DNA from: Corynebacterium aurimucosum ATCC 700975
GTDB taxonomy: Bacteria > Actinomycetota > Actinomycetes > Mycobacteriales > Mycobacteriaceae
DNA length: 64,000 bases
Reading direction: 5' to 3'
Assembly: GCF_007672725.1 (NCBI RefSeq)
Contig: NZ_VDTC01000002.1
Coordinates: 248,001-312,000 of the forward strand
The notes beneath the pieces are model-generated. The model saw nothing but the letters and a program-made list of their open reading frames with translations. It made no database searches and was not told the origin of the DNA. A program made the position numbers and the translations under genes. Of this stretch, positions 8,934-18,023 are shown piece by piece. Position 1 is the first letter of the stretch. The number at the start of each line of letters is the position of its first letter.

Positions 8934-9602
8934 GTGAGTAGTTCTAAGCCTTACCACCATGGAAATTTGCATGAAGAGATCCTCCAGGAGGCCATCAAGC
9001 TCGGCCGGGAGGGTGGACCAGAGGCAGTAACGATTCGCGCGGCAACGCGCGCGGTCGGCGTTTCCCCCACCGCCGCGTACCGCCACTTCAAGGATCAGGC
9101 CGCGCTTCTCGACGCCGTCGCAGACGTCGCCACCTTCGAACTCATTACCAAGCTGAGTGAGGCCTTCGAGAATACCGAGGGAAGCATTGTCGACAAGATG
9201 ATGGCGGCTGGCTTTGCCTACTACCACTATGCCTTGGAGGAGCAAAGCTTCTTTGAGTGCATGATGGCCACGAGCGGCTTTGACATCCCTGGTGCGCTGG
9301 CCGCCGCCGCAGAGGGACCGGGAGAGGATCCGCGGGTCCAGGCCACGTTCAACTTCTATGACTACATGGAGCAGTACGCACGCTACATTGGGCAGGAGCC
9401 TAACCGGCAATTCATGATGCAAAATTGTCTTGCTGGCTGGTCCACGGTGCACGGCTTTACGGTGTTGTGTTTGAGCGGCCACTTGGCATCAGTATCGGAA
9501 GAAGCGATGGAAAGGATTGCGCAGTCAGTCATCGCTTCTGCTATCCGCGGTTTGGATTTCGAGAACTCCTTGGAAGCACGCCCCACTGCCCCGCAAAACT
9601 AG
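8934..9602 (+). CDS. TetR/AcrR family transcriptional regulator
   Basis: The 222-residue protein has an N-terminal helix-turn-helix at about residues 25-60 (TIRAATRAVGVSPTAAYRHF) preceded by YHHGNLHEEIL, which is typical of the WHG-domain branch of TetR regulators. The C-terminal two thirds form the helical ligand and dimer domain. The GTG start follows TATTCT at 6 nt and has no clear Shine-Dalgarno, again suggesting a leaderless mRNA. The target is unknown; the cupin gene just upstream or the gene itself are the likely candidates. A strong bidirectional terminator begins at its stop codon. Confidence 0.9.
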   Translation: MSSSKPYHHGNLHEEILQEAIKLGREGGPEAVTIRAATRAVGVSPTAAYRHFKDQAALLDAVADVATFELITKLSEAFENTEGSIVDKMMAAGFAYYHYALEEQSFFECMMATSGFDIPGALAAAAEGPGEDPRVQATFNFYDYMEQYARYIGQEPNRQFMMQNCLAGWSTVHGFTVLCLSGHLASVSEEAMERIAQSVIASAIRGLDFENSLEARPTAPQN

Positions 9603-9630
9603 AAAATCCCCGCACCAGCGGGGATTTTCT
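9601..9630. terminator. Bidirectional Rho-independent terminator between TetR gene and rpsP
   Basis: AGAAAATCCCCGC, loop ACCA, GCGGGGATTTTCT forms a perfect 13-bp stem. The A-rich and T-rich flanks inside the stem provide a T run on either strand, so it can end both the converging TetR and rpsP transcripts. Confidence 0.9.
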
Positions 9631-9644
9631 GTTAGGCGAGCAGT

Positions 9645-10154
9645 TTACTCTGCGGACTCCTCAGCGGAGTCAGCCTCAGCAGCCTCTTCCTCTGCCTTTG
9701 CAGCCTCAGCGGCAGCGGCTTCCTCAGCAGCCTTCTCAGCGGCAGCCTTTGCCTCAGCCTCTTCCTTGGCCTTGCGCTTCTTCTCGGTGATGGCCTCGAT
9801 AGTCGGACCATTGTTGGCCTCAGCCAGAGCGGCGTTGAAGAGATCCAGCTTGGACGGCTTCGGCTCAGCAACCTTCAGGGTGCCCTCTGCGCCCGGCAGG
9901 CCCTTGAACTTCTGCCAGTCACCGGTCACCTTGAGCAGTGCGAGAACCGGCTCGGTCGGCTGCGCGCCGACACCCAGCCAGTACTGAGCGCGCTCGGAAT
10001 CGATCTGGATCAGGGACGGCTCCTGCTTCGGCTGGTAGATACCGATGTTCTCGATAGCCTTGCCGGAGCGGCGGGTGCGTGCATCAGCAACAATGATGCG
10101 GTACTCAGCGTTGCGGATCTTACCCATACGCTGCAGCTTGATCTTAACGGCCAT
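9645..10154 (-). CDS. rpsP: 30S ribosomal protein S16 with long Ala/Glu tail
   Basis: The first about 85 residues are a standard S16 ([20 protein letters not shown] ... [13 protein letters not shown]). The protein is 169 residues long, about twice the bacterial core. The extra part, from about residue 115, is a low-complexity Ala/Glu/Lys helix ending [10 protein letters not shown]16 binds 16S rRNA early in 30S assembly, and extended S16 tails occur in other actinobacteria. The start has a strong AAAAGGAG ribosome site. The gene is monocistronic here, with the terminator at 9601-9630 on its 3' side. Confidence 0.95.
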   Translation of the reverse strand: MAVKIKLQRMGKIRNAEYRIIVADARTRRSGKAIENIGIYQPKQEPSLIQIDSERAQYWLGVGAQPTEPVLALLKVTGDWQKFKGLPGAEGTLKVAEPKPSKLDLFNAALAEANNGPTIEAITEKKRKAKEEAEAKAAAEKAAEEAAAAEAAKAEEEAAEADSAEESAE

Positions 10155-10448
10155 GATTGGCTCCTTTTCTAGTCACCGGGCAGTTCAGACACGCGCCGCT
10201 TGGTGGCGCGCCGGTTCAACCCTTGGATTTATCCTGCGCGTGACATGCCGGCCGTCCGTGGGCGGTACCGGCGTTACGCAGAAATGAAGTTTTAGGTGTC
10301 CTCCATGCTGCACATGGACAACCCCAATGATTTTAGCGGTACGCACGCAAAATAGGAAATCCCCCCTACCGCTTGCATGGTTAGGCCTTACCCCGCGAAA
10401 GGGGTAGCCTGTAATGCGGTTATTTCGCTGCCACACAAACCTCTTTTT
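10155..10448. other. 294-bp divergent region between rpsP and the acyltransferase gene
   Basis: It contains the rpsP ribosome site, a hairpin TACCCC-GCGAAA-GGGGTA at 10389-10406 flanked by GGC/GCC, and a TAGCCT hexamer at 10405-10410 that could be a -10 for the acyltransferase gene. No open frame with coding character was seen. Promoters for both flanking genes must lie here. Confidence 0.4.
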
Positions 10449-12710
10449 ATGAATAAACAAGCCCCATCTACATTCCGCTACCGCTACGACCTCGATGGCC
10501 TCCGCGGCATCGCGATCACTTTAGTTGTTTTATACCACGTCTTCGTCGGTCGTGTTTCCGGTGGCGTCGATGTCTTCCTCCTCCTGTCCGGGTACTTCTT
10601 CCTGGGCTCGCAGCTGCGCTATGCCGCGCGGCCGAACGCCTCCCTGAACCCGTGGTGGCCCATCTGGCGCACGCTGCGTAGGTTGGTACCTGCCCTCGTG
10701 CTCGTCATCGGTGTGAGCTACGTGCTTGTTCGGGTATTCACCCCGAAGCTCATGAACACCGAGCTCACCAAGCAAATCACGGCTACAGTCTTTTACTACC
10801 AAAACTGGGAGCTAGCACGGCAAAACGCCGACTACGCTGCCGCCTCCGCAACCACGTCGCCGCTGCAGCACATGTGGTCCATGGCGGTCCAGGGGCAGTT
10901 CTATCTCCTGGGCATCTTTTTTGCCCTGGGCCTGGCCGCTTTTATGCGGTTGCGCCCGAAGAAGTCGGGGCTTAAGGCGCAGCGCTTCCCCTCCGTAAAT
11001 TCTATCGCCGGCCCGATCCTCCTTGTGGTCACCGTCGCCTCTTTTGCCTACGCCTCGCGCGACGGTCTCTACGGGACCCCTGAGAATTACTACTCCACGT
11101 GGTCTCGCGCGTGGGAGCTAACCCTGGGCGCGGTTCTCGTCATCTACGGCTCGCGCCTAAAGATGCCGCAGCATTTGTCCAACGTCGCCACCGCCCTCGG
11201 CCTAGCCGCCCTGGCTGGCACCGGCATGCTCATCTCCGACAGCTTGGCTTTCCCGGGCCCGCTGTCACTTCTGCCCATCGGCGGCGCGGTGCTCATCATT
11301 ATTGGTTCCGGTGGTTCCTTCTCGCGGGTACTGACGGTTCGCCCTTCCCGCTGGCTCGGTGATATCGCCTACCCGCTCTACCTGTGGCACTGGCCGCTCC
11401 TCATCATCTCCACCGCCGCGCTCGGCTTTGAAACCCCGCCATGGTGGCTCGGTGCCATCATCATCGCGGTGTCGCTGGGCTTGGCGGATGTGACGCACAG
11501 ATTCGTCGAGAAGCCCCTGCGCCAGCACCGCAAGCGCCCGCTTGCCGACGACCTCCCCGTCCACCGCGGCCTCGCCGACCTCCGCACCCGGACTGGTGCC
11601 CTCCGCGGCGTCGGTGGAGTTGTCGTCGCGGCGTGCACCGTTGCGCTCGTGGCCGTTCAGCCGCTGTGGCAGCGCAGCCTCCAGGAGGCAAACCAAGAGA
11701 TTCTTGATCCGCAGCTCTACCCTGGGGCAACGACCTTCGTGGAGAACATCACCCCGCCTGAGAACGTGGAGATTAAGCCAGATCCGATTCTCGCGCGCGG
11801 CATCCAGCCACCGGTTGCCGATAACTGGTGCTTCATTCCAGAGCAGGAGCCGTCGGACTATTTCATCGAGACGCAAAAGGACGGCGTAACGCCGTGTGTC
11901 TTCGGCGACGTCAACTCCGACGTTGAGGTCTACTTGGTGGGCGGTTCGCACGCGGAGCAGTATTCCTCAGCCCTGGATCACTTGGGCCGCGAGATGGGAT
12001 TCAAGCTGGTGCCGCTCACCCGCGTGGGTTGCCCCATCGAGTTGGGCGATGAGCTCAGCGTCAAGCCATCTTGCGCCGAGTGGAGCAAGGAAGTGGTCAA
12101 GCGCATCATCGACGCGGACCCAGCCCTCGTGGTGTCGAATTCGACGCGCCCCGGGCAGGCCTTGGGCCACGGCCCGGACGCCGTCCCGCCGGGATATCAG
12201 GCTTTCTGGGACGAGCTGGCCAAGCACGATATTCCTTTCCTCGGCTTCCGCGATAACCCGTGGGGATTCGACGAGCACGGCAATGGCCGCCAGTTTGATG
12301 AGTGTTACGTGGCCACCCAGGATTCCCTCGGGTGCGGTATGCGTTTCGAGGAGGTTTATGCGCCCTACGATCCGGGCGCAGAGGTCCTCTCCCAGTACAA
12401 GAACATGCTGGCCGTAGACACCTCGAAGTGGTTCTGCGATGCCAACGGCGATTGCCCGGTCATCATCGGCAATATCATGGTGTATCGCGATATGCACCAC
12501 TTCACCACGGCATTCGCGGATTCGGCCATCCCGCTCATCCGTGAAGCGATCACCCCGTTCCTCAATGGCGAGACCGTCCAACAGCAGCCCCCGGAAACCG
12601 CCACGTCTACCTCCACGACGAAGGCGGGCCCAGCACCGTCCACCCCGGCGGCGCCGACTCCCGCCAACCCGGTCCCCTACCCTGCCTTCCCTGCGGGCGA
12701 GGCCATCTAG
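10449..12710 (+). CDS. OatA-like membrane O-acyltransferase with C-terminal SGNH domain
   Basis: The 753-residue protein combines an acyltransferase-3 membrane domain (about residues 10-400, roughly ten helices; motif YDLDGLRGIAITLVVLYHV with the catalytic-type His, then LSGYFF) with an extracytoplasmic SGNH hydrolase-like domain. The latter has VGGSHAEQYSS (nucleophile Ser block) and DMHHFT (Asp-x-x-His block), and ends in a Thr/Pro/Ala-rich tail. Members acetylate or acylate cell-wall glycans; in Corynebacterium the targets could be peptidoglycan, arabinogalactan or glycolipids. The ATG chosen has no good ribosome site. An in-frame ATG at 10377 would add 24 residues and cannot be excluded. 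It converges on the radical SAM gene with a 9-bp gap. Confidence 0.9.
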   Translation: MNKQAPSTFRYRYDLDGLRGIAITLVVLYHVFVGRVSGGVDVFLLLSGYFFLGSQLRYAARPNASLNPWWPIWRTLRRLVPALVLVIGVSYVLVRVFTPKLMNTELTKQITATVFYYQNWELARQNADYAAASATTSPLQHMWSMAVQGQFYLLGIFFALGLAAFMRLRPKKSGLKAQRFPSVNSIAGPILLVVTVASFAYASRDGLYGTPENYYSTWSRAWELTLGAVLVIYGSRLKMPQHLSNVATALGLAALAGTGMLISDSLAFPGPLSLLPIGGAVLIIIGSGGSFSRVLTVRPSRWLGDIAYPLYLWHWPLLIISTAALGFETPPWWLGAIIIAVSLGLADVTHRFVEKPLRQHRKRPLADDLPVHRGLADLRTRTGALRGVGGVVVAACTVALVAVQPLWQRSLQEANQEILDPQLYPGATTFVENITPPENVEIKPDPILARGIQPPVADNWCFIPEQEPSDYFIETQKDGVTPCVFGDVNSDVEVYLVGGSHAEQYSSALDHLGREMGFKLVPLTRVGCPIELGDELSVKPSCAEWSKEVVKRIIDADPALVVSNSTRPGQALGHGPDAVPPGYQAFWDELAKHDIPFLGFRDNPWGFDEHGNGRQFDECYVATQDSLGCGMRFEEVYAPYDPGAEVLSQYKNMLAVDTSKWFCDANGDCPVIIGNIMVYRDMHHFTTAFADSAIPLIREAITPFLNGETVQQQPPETATSTSTTKAGPAPSTPAAPTPANPVPYPAFPAGEAI

Positions 12711-12719
12711 TAGCCGCCG

Positions 12720-13853
12720 CTAGCGCAGGGCTTCGGGCACGTAGGCGCAGGTGGGGTCCGACGCGAGCGGGTCGCCCGTCATGGCAAAAGCCGTGGACCG
12801 CGAGCCGCCACACACAGAAGCAAACTCACACACGGAGCACTTGCCGCTCCACGCATTGGGATCCCTAAGCTTCTTAAACACTGGCGAGTTGGCGTAGATG
12901 TCCGGCAGTAGGTGACTCTTGACGTTGCCGCAGTGCAGCGGCAGGAAGCCGTTCGGGTAGACGTCCCCCACGTGGTCGATGAAGACGAAGCCGGAACCCG
13001 CGTTGATGGCCATCGGCGGCCGCGGGCGGCGCGTATGGGGATCGGGGCCCAAAATCCGCTCGGTCTCCGCGGTAAGGAAGCGGTACAGTTCGCCGCCCTC
13101 GTACTTCTCTCCCCGCTGGGCTTGCAGGACGATGCGCCGATATTGCGGCCCCTCCGTGGTCTTGATGGCAATCCGCGTGGACACGCTGTGCAGCCACTGC
13201 ATCGCGTCCTCGCGCTCCTGCGGGGTCAGCGCCTCCAAGCCCGTACCGCGGCCGGTGGGTACGAGGAAGAACACGCTCCAGAGCTTGGCACCCATCTCGA
13301 TAACCCGCGCCAACAGCTGCGGGGCCTCATGGACGTTGTTCTTCGTGATGGTGGAGTTGATTTGGAGGCGGAAGCCCACGTCGGTGACCACGCTGGCCAT
13401 CTCAATCGTGCGGTCGAAGATGCCGGAGAAGCCGCGGAAGTAGTCGTGGGTTGCAGCGCTCGCGCCGTCGAGAGACAGCGACAGCGCGGACCCTCCCGCC
13501 GCGCGCAGGCCCTCGAGGCGCTCGCGCGTCAAACGGGGCGTGACCGACGGCGAAAGCGACACGTTGAGTCCCAGGGACGTGCCGTAGGCGGTGAGCTCTT
13601 CCAGGTCGCCGCGCTCAAACGGATCCCCTCCCGTGAGCACCACGAGCGGGCGTGGCTTGTCGTAGCTGGCCAGGGAATCCAGCAGCACCTTGCCTTCAGC
13701 GGTAGTGAGCTGGCCCGGTGCGGGGTCGTGCTGGGCGTCGGCCCGGCAGTGCTGGCACACCAGCTGGCAGGCACGGGTGACCTCCCAGATGGCGATGAAC
13801 GGTTTGGTAGTGATGTCGTGGCGCATCTGGCGCACCACAGGGCTGGCCTTCAC
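12720..13853 (-). CDS. Radical SAM/SPASM protein (TIGR04053-like, NirJ/AhbD-related)
   Basis: The 377-residue protein has the radical SAM cluster motif CQLVCQHC (CxxxCxxC) at about residues 30-37, followed by LTGGDP, which binds the SAM amino group. The C-terminal SPASM region contains LHCGNVK, then KCSVCEFASVCGGSR and DPTCAY, giving the Cys ligands of an extra 4Fe-4S cluster. The CGGSR-xxAFAMTGDPL stretch resembles NirJ, AhbC and AhbD, which alter heme or its precursors; the TIGR04053 group has no settled function. The start is a GTG. The gene stands alone between the acyltransferase and ffh, with no heme or peptide-precursor gene beside it. Confidence 0.85.
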   Translation of the reverse strand: MKASPVVRQMRHDITTKPFIAIWEVTRACQLVCQHCRADAQHDPAPGQLTTAEGKVLLDSLASYDKPRPLVVLTGGDPFERGDLEELTAYGTSLGLNVSLSPSVTPRLTRERLEGLRAAGGSALSLSLDGASAATHDYFRGFSGIFDRTIEMASVVTDVGFRLQINSTITKNNVHEAPQLLARVIEMGAKLWSVFFLVPTGRGTGLEALTPQEREDAMQWLHSVSTRIAIKTTEGPQYRRIVLQAQRGEKYEGGELYRFLTAETERILGPDPHTRRPRPPMAINAGSGFVFIDHVGDVYPNGFLPLHCGNVKSHLLPDIYANSPVFKKLRDPNAWSGKCSVCEFASVCGGSRSTAFAMTGDPLASDPTCAYVPEALR

Positions 13854-13924
13854 AGTGAGGACCTTTCCACGCGAGAACAGTTTTATCCAACTTTAGTCGG
13901 ACATATTATCGCGTGGGTAATCGC

Positions 13925-15529
13925 CTACTTCTTCTTGCCTTGGCCAAAGTCCAGGTTGTTGAGGTCGATATTCTCCATGCCCTTGGGCATCTTGATATCG
14001 CCTAGCCCGGGCATGCCGCCGCCGAGCTGCTCCTGCATCTTCTGCAGCTCCTGCATCGACGGCATACCGCCGCCCATGCCTGGCATGCCGCCGCCACCGC
14101 GACGCTTCGGCGGCTTGCGCTTGCCGTTCTTGCCCTTGCGGCCCTTCGGCTTCTTCTTAGTAGCCGAGCGCCCGCCGCCCATGCCCGGCATGCCGAAACG
14201 GCCGGCCATCTGGGACATCATCTTCTTGGCTTCGGTAAAACGCTCGATGAGCTGGTTGACGTCAGAGACAGCTACACCAGAGCCCAGCGCAATACGCTTG
14301 CGGCGCGAAGCGTTGAGAATCTTCGGGTTCTCGCGCTCCTCCGGGGTCATACCGCGGATGATGGCCTGGATGCGGTCGAGCTGCTTCTCGTCGACCATGT
14401 CGGCGATCTGGTTCATCTTGTTACCGCCCGGCATCATCTTGAGCAGGTTGCCCATCGGCCCCAGGTTGCGGACCATGAGCATCATGTCCAAGAAGTCATT
14501 GAGCGTCATCTCGCCGGAGCCCATCTTCTTGGCGGCTTCCTCCGCCTTGGACTGATCCAGTTTGGACTCCGCCTGCTCGATAAGCGTCAGCAGGTCACCC
14601 ATGCCCAGGATGCGCGAGGACATGCGCTCCGGGTGGAAGACGTCGAAGTCATCGAGCTTCTCACCTGTGGAGGCGAACATGATGGGCTTGCCGGTCACCT
14701 CACGGATGGACAGGGCTGCACCACCGCGGGCGTCGCCGTCCAGCTTGGTCAGAACGACGCCGGTGAAGTCGACGCCGTCGCGGAAGGCCTCGGCGGTCTG
14801 CACGGCATCCTGGCCGATCATCGAGTCGATGACGAAGAGGACTTCGTCCGGGTTGACGGCGTCGCGGATGTTGCGGGCCTGCGTCATCAGGGTTTCATCG
14901 ATGCCGAGGCGGCCGGCGGTATCGATGATGACGATATCGTGCTGCGTGCGCTTGGCTTCCTCAATGCCGCGCTTGGCGACGTCCACCGGATCCCCGTGCG
15001 AGGTACCCATCTCATGCTCGTGGGAATCCAGGGAGGTGCCCGGATCCGGAGCGTAGACATCGACCCCGGCGCGCTCGCCGACGATCTGCAGCTGTTGCAC
15101 CGCACCCGGGCGCTGGAGGTCACAGGCCACCAGCATCGGGGTGTGCCCCTTGGAAGCCAGGTGCTTGGACAGCTTGCCCGCCAAGGTGGTCTTACCAGCA
15201 CCTTGGAGGCCGGCGAGCATGATGACCGTCGGCGGATTCTTGGCTAGGTTCAGGCGGCGGGTCTCGCCGCCGAGGATCTCGATGAGTTCCTCGTTGACGA
15301 TCTTGACCACTTGCTGCGCAGGGTTGAGCGCCTCGGAGACCTCGGCGCCTGCCGCGCGCTCCTTAATGCGCTTGATGAAGCCGCGCACGACGTTGAGCGA
15401 GACGTCCGCCTCCAGCAACGCAAGGCGGATTTCGCGCGCTGTGGCGTTGATGTCCGCCTCGGTCAGCTTGCCCTTGCCGCGCAGGCCGGACAGGGCTGAT
15501 TGCAAGCGGTCAGACAAAGACTCAAACAC
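13925..15529 (-). CDS. ffh: Signal recognition particle protein Ffh
   Basis: The 534-residue GTPase binds signal sequences and 4.5S RNA and docks with FtsY. It has the N domain, the G domain with GLQGAGKTTLAGKLS (G1), DTAGRLG (G3) and TKLDGDARGG (G4), and a Met-rich M domain ending in Gly/Met/Lys repeats such as GGGMPGMGGGMPSM. The GTG start is chosen because it gives MFESLSDRL, the family's standard N-terminus, with GGGAG 9 nt upstream; a TTG six codons earlier is the alternative. It lies 50 bp downstream of glnD on the same strand. Confidence 0.95.
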   Translation of the reverse strand: MFESLSDRLQSALSGLRGKGKLTEADINATAREIRLALLEADVSLNVVRGFIKRIKERAAGAEVSEALNPAQQVVKIVNEELIEILGGETRRLNLAKNPPTVIMLAGLQGAGKTTLAGKLSKHLASKGHTPMLVACDLQRPGAVQQLQIVGERAGVDVYAPDPGTSLDSHEHEMGTSHGDPVDVAKRGIEEAKRTQHDIVIIDTAGRLGIDETLMTQARNIRDAVNPDEVLFVIDSMIGQDAVQTAEAFRDGVDFTGVVLTKLDGDARGGAALSIREVTGKPIMFASTGEKLDDFDVFHPERMSSRILGMGDLLTLIEQAESKLDQSKAEEAAKKMGSGEMTLNDFLDMMLMVRNLGPMGNLLKMMPGGNKMNQIADMVDEKQLDRIQAIIRGMTPEERENPKILNASRRKRIALGSGVAVSDVNQLIERFTEAKKMMSQMAGRFGMPGMGGGRSATKKKPKGRKGKNGKRKPPKRRGGGGMPGMGGGMPSMQELQKMQEQLGGGMPGLGDIKMPKGMENIDLNNLDFGQGKKK

Positions 15530-15578
15530 GTTAGAGTGCTCCCTCAACTATCGTGGATAAATTTATAACTTCCCCAGC

Positions 15579-17678
15579 TTAGCCGTTGACCAGTGCTTGG
15601 GTCACATTCCGGACGAGGGTGGCACGGGGGACGTCGCCAAGCGGCACGGCGTGAAGCACCATCGTGGCGCCCGGTGTGGTGGTGGATAGCCACTCGCACT
15701 CCGGAAGCAGCGCGAGCACGTGTCCGAGGGTACCCGGATAGTCATCGATTCTGAGTTCGAAGACGCCTCTGGTCCACATGGCGGTTGCAGGTCCCGGTAC
15801 GAAATCGGGCAGCACGGTATAGGTTCCGGACTTATAAGACTGCACCAAGCGCTCCTCCACCGTCGCGAGATCGATGGCGCCGTGGAGCGCGCGGATGTCG
15901 AACTCGCCGGCATAGCCCTCCTCCGTGCGCACCAAACGCGAGGACAGAATGTTCCATCCCAAGGCAGCGATAAGCGCTAGTGGACGCACGGCCTCCCGCT
16001 GGTAGCTGCCGCGCCACAGGACGGTGAAGCTATCATCCTCCGGGTTGTGGCGCAGGCCGATGTCGCGGTCAACGGCCACCAGCGGCCGCACCGGACTCAG
16101 GGCCTCCAGCTGCGCAAAAGCGCGAGCGCTGACCGCCTCGATTCCGTTCTCGAGTCTGCGGTTCCACACGCCTGGGCCGGTGGATTCGGCATCGGTGCGG
16201 GCGAGCACGACGAGGAGCGCCAGGGTCAGGTAGTCATAACGCACGGCTTCGAGAAGCTCATCGCGGGCTTCGTCGGAGAAAGGATCGGTGCGGGAGACGA
16301 TGCGCGCCAGAGTCGTGTGCTCGGCCACCACGGTTTGCACGCGGGAGCGATCCGCTAGGTCGAGGCCGAGCTTGGCGGCTGCGCGCGCCACCATCTCCGC
16401 TCCCACGAGTTCGTGCGGGCGGCCGTAGCCTTTGCCGATGTCGTGGTAGAGCCCCACCAAGAGCAGCAGATCGGGCCTCGCTACGGACGTGCGGGCTTCA
16501 GCGCACCGAGCGACGGTAAGGATGGAGTGATAGTCCACGGTATGAGAGTGTGTGCGCTCCCGCGGCAACAAGCCTCGGATGTGCTCCCACTCCGGAACAA
16601 CTCGCTCCCACAAACCATGGGCGTCCATCTCTTGGATAAGGCGCGGGGTATTGAGTGGTGAGGACAACAGGCTGAAGAAGGCATCCGTTGCTCCCGCGGG
16701 CCAGCGCTGCGGCAGGTCTGGCAGCTCGCGTAGTTGTTCCCAAACGTGGGCGGGCACGCTCCTGCCCGAGCGTGCTGCTGCGGCGGCGACGCGCAGGAGT
16801 AGCCACGGCTCGTCGAGGTCTGCGGTGCGGGCGAGCCGGATTTCGCCGCCCACATCCACGACACCGATGTCGAGTGGCTTGCGAGTGCGGTTGTGACTGC
16901 GCTTGGCCACCACTCCCCTAGCCGTCGCGAGCGCCCTCTCAACGGCCCTATCCACCGCCGCGGCGGCGGTGACGACGGCCGCTGATAATTCATAACGGTC
17001 GGCAAAGCCCATCTCGTGTGCAATCTCCGCGGCGAATTCTGGGTCGAGGATGTCGCGGTGGCGGCGGGCGGTGACGTGGAGGAGCGTGCGGACGTCGAGA
17101 AGCAGAGCCTGCTCCTCTTCGAGCGCTGGGGCGTCCGCGAGGTTTCCTAAAGCGAGGGCCCGGAGGAATTGGATATCGCGCAGACCGCCGCGCCCATTCT
17201 TGATATCCGGGTGGGTCATCGTGGCCAAGGTGCCGGAACGGCGCCAGCGCGCGATGGCTAGATCAACGAAGGCGTCGAAATTGCTCTGCAACAGGCGGCG
17301 CCACGAGGCATAGACCTGGGCGCGGGTGGAATCCACCAGCTGCTTGTCTCCGGCAACGAAGGCCAGATCGAGTTGCGCGAAGCCGGCGGCGGGATCGGAA
17401 CCGGCGATGGCGCCGAATTCGCGCGGGGTGCGCACTGCATAATCGAGCCGATACTTGGCGTCCCAGATGGGATACCAGACCTCGGAAACGACTTCCTCGG
17501 GCAACTCCGTGTCATCCGGGTGAAGGAGAATGAGGTCAAGATCCGAAAAAGGGGTCATCGCGCGGCGCGCGAAGGAACCGGTAGCGGCAAGCGCGCAGCC
17601 GGGCGGGAGCTGCAGGGACTGCGTAAGGCGCATCGCCGAGGCATAAGCGTCCTCACGCAGTTGAGCGGCCGTAGACAC
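15579..17678 (-). CDS. glnD: GlnD, PII uridylyl/adenylyltransferase
   Basis: The 699-residue enzyme carries a nucleotidyltransferase domain with GSFARRAMTPFSDLDLIL (Asp pair for metal), an HD hydrolase domain with GLYHDIGKGYG, and two C-terminal ACT domains (DRDIGLRHNPED and ELRIDDYPGTLG). In corynebacteria GlnD adenylylates GlnK at Tyr51 under nitrogen limitation and reverses this when nitrogen is plentiful. It is shorter than the E. coli protein (890 aa), as is usual for actinobacteria. The GTG start lies 3 nt after the glnK stop, so it is the third gene of amtB-glnK-glnD. Confidence 0.95.
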   Translation of the reverse strand: MSTAAQLREDAYASAMRLTQSLQLPPGCALAATGSFARRAMTPFSDLDLILLHPDDTELPEEVVSEVWYPIWDAKYRLDYAVRTPREFGAIAGSDPAAGFAQLDLAFVAGDKQLVDSTRAQVYASWRRLLQSNFDAFVDLAIARWRRSGTLATMTHPDIKNGRGGLRDIQFLRALALGNLADAPALEEEQALLLDVRTLLHVTARRHRDILDPEFAAEIAHEMGFADRYELSAAVVTAAAAVDRAVERALATARGVVAKRSHNRTRKPLDIGVVDVGGEIRLARTADLDEPWLLLRVAAAAARSGRSVPAHVWEQLRELPDLPQRWPAGATDAFFSLLSSPLNTPRLIQEMDAHGLWERVVPEWEHIRGLLPRERTHSHTVDYHSILTVARCAEARTSVARPDLLLLVGLYHDIGKGYGRPHELVGAEMVARAAAKLGLDLADRSRVQTVVAEHTTLARIVSRTDPFSDEARDELLEAVRYDYLTLALLVVLARTDAESTGPGVWNRRLENGIEAVSARAFAQLEALSPVRPLVAVDRDIGLRHNPEDDSFTVLWRGSYQREAVRPLALIAALGWNILSSRLVRTEEGYAGEFDIRALHGAIDLATVEERLVQSYKSGTYTVLPDFVPGPATAMWTRGVFELRIDDYPGTLGHVLALLPECEWLSTTTPGATMVLHAVPLGDVPRATLVRNVTQALVNG

Positions 17679-17681
17679 GTG

Positions 17682-18023
<342 letters not shown>

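Noticed and set aside
12912-14555. 547-codon plus-strand frame opposite the radical SAM gene and the 3' end of ffh
   Set aside because: It spans two genes with clear motifs on the other strand and has no family pattern.
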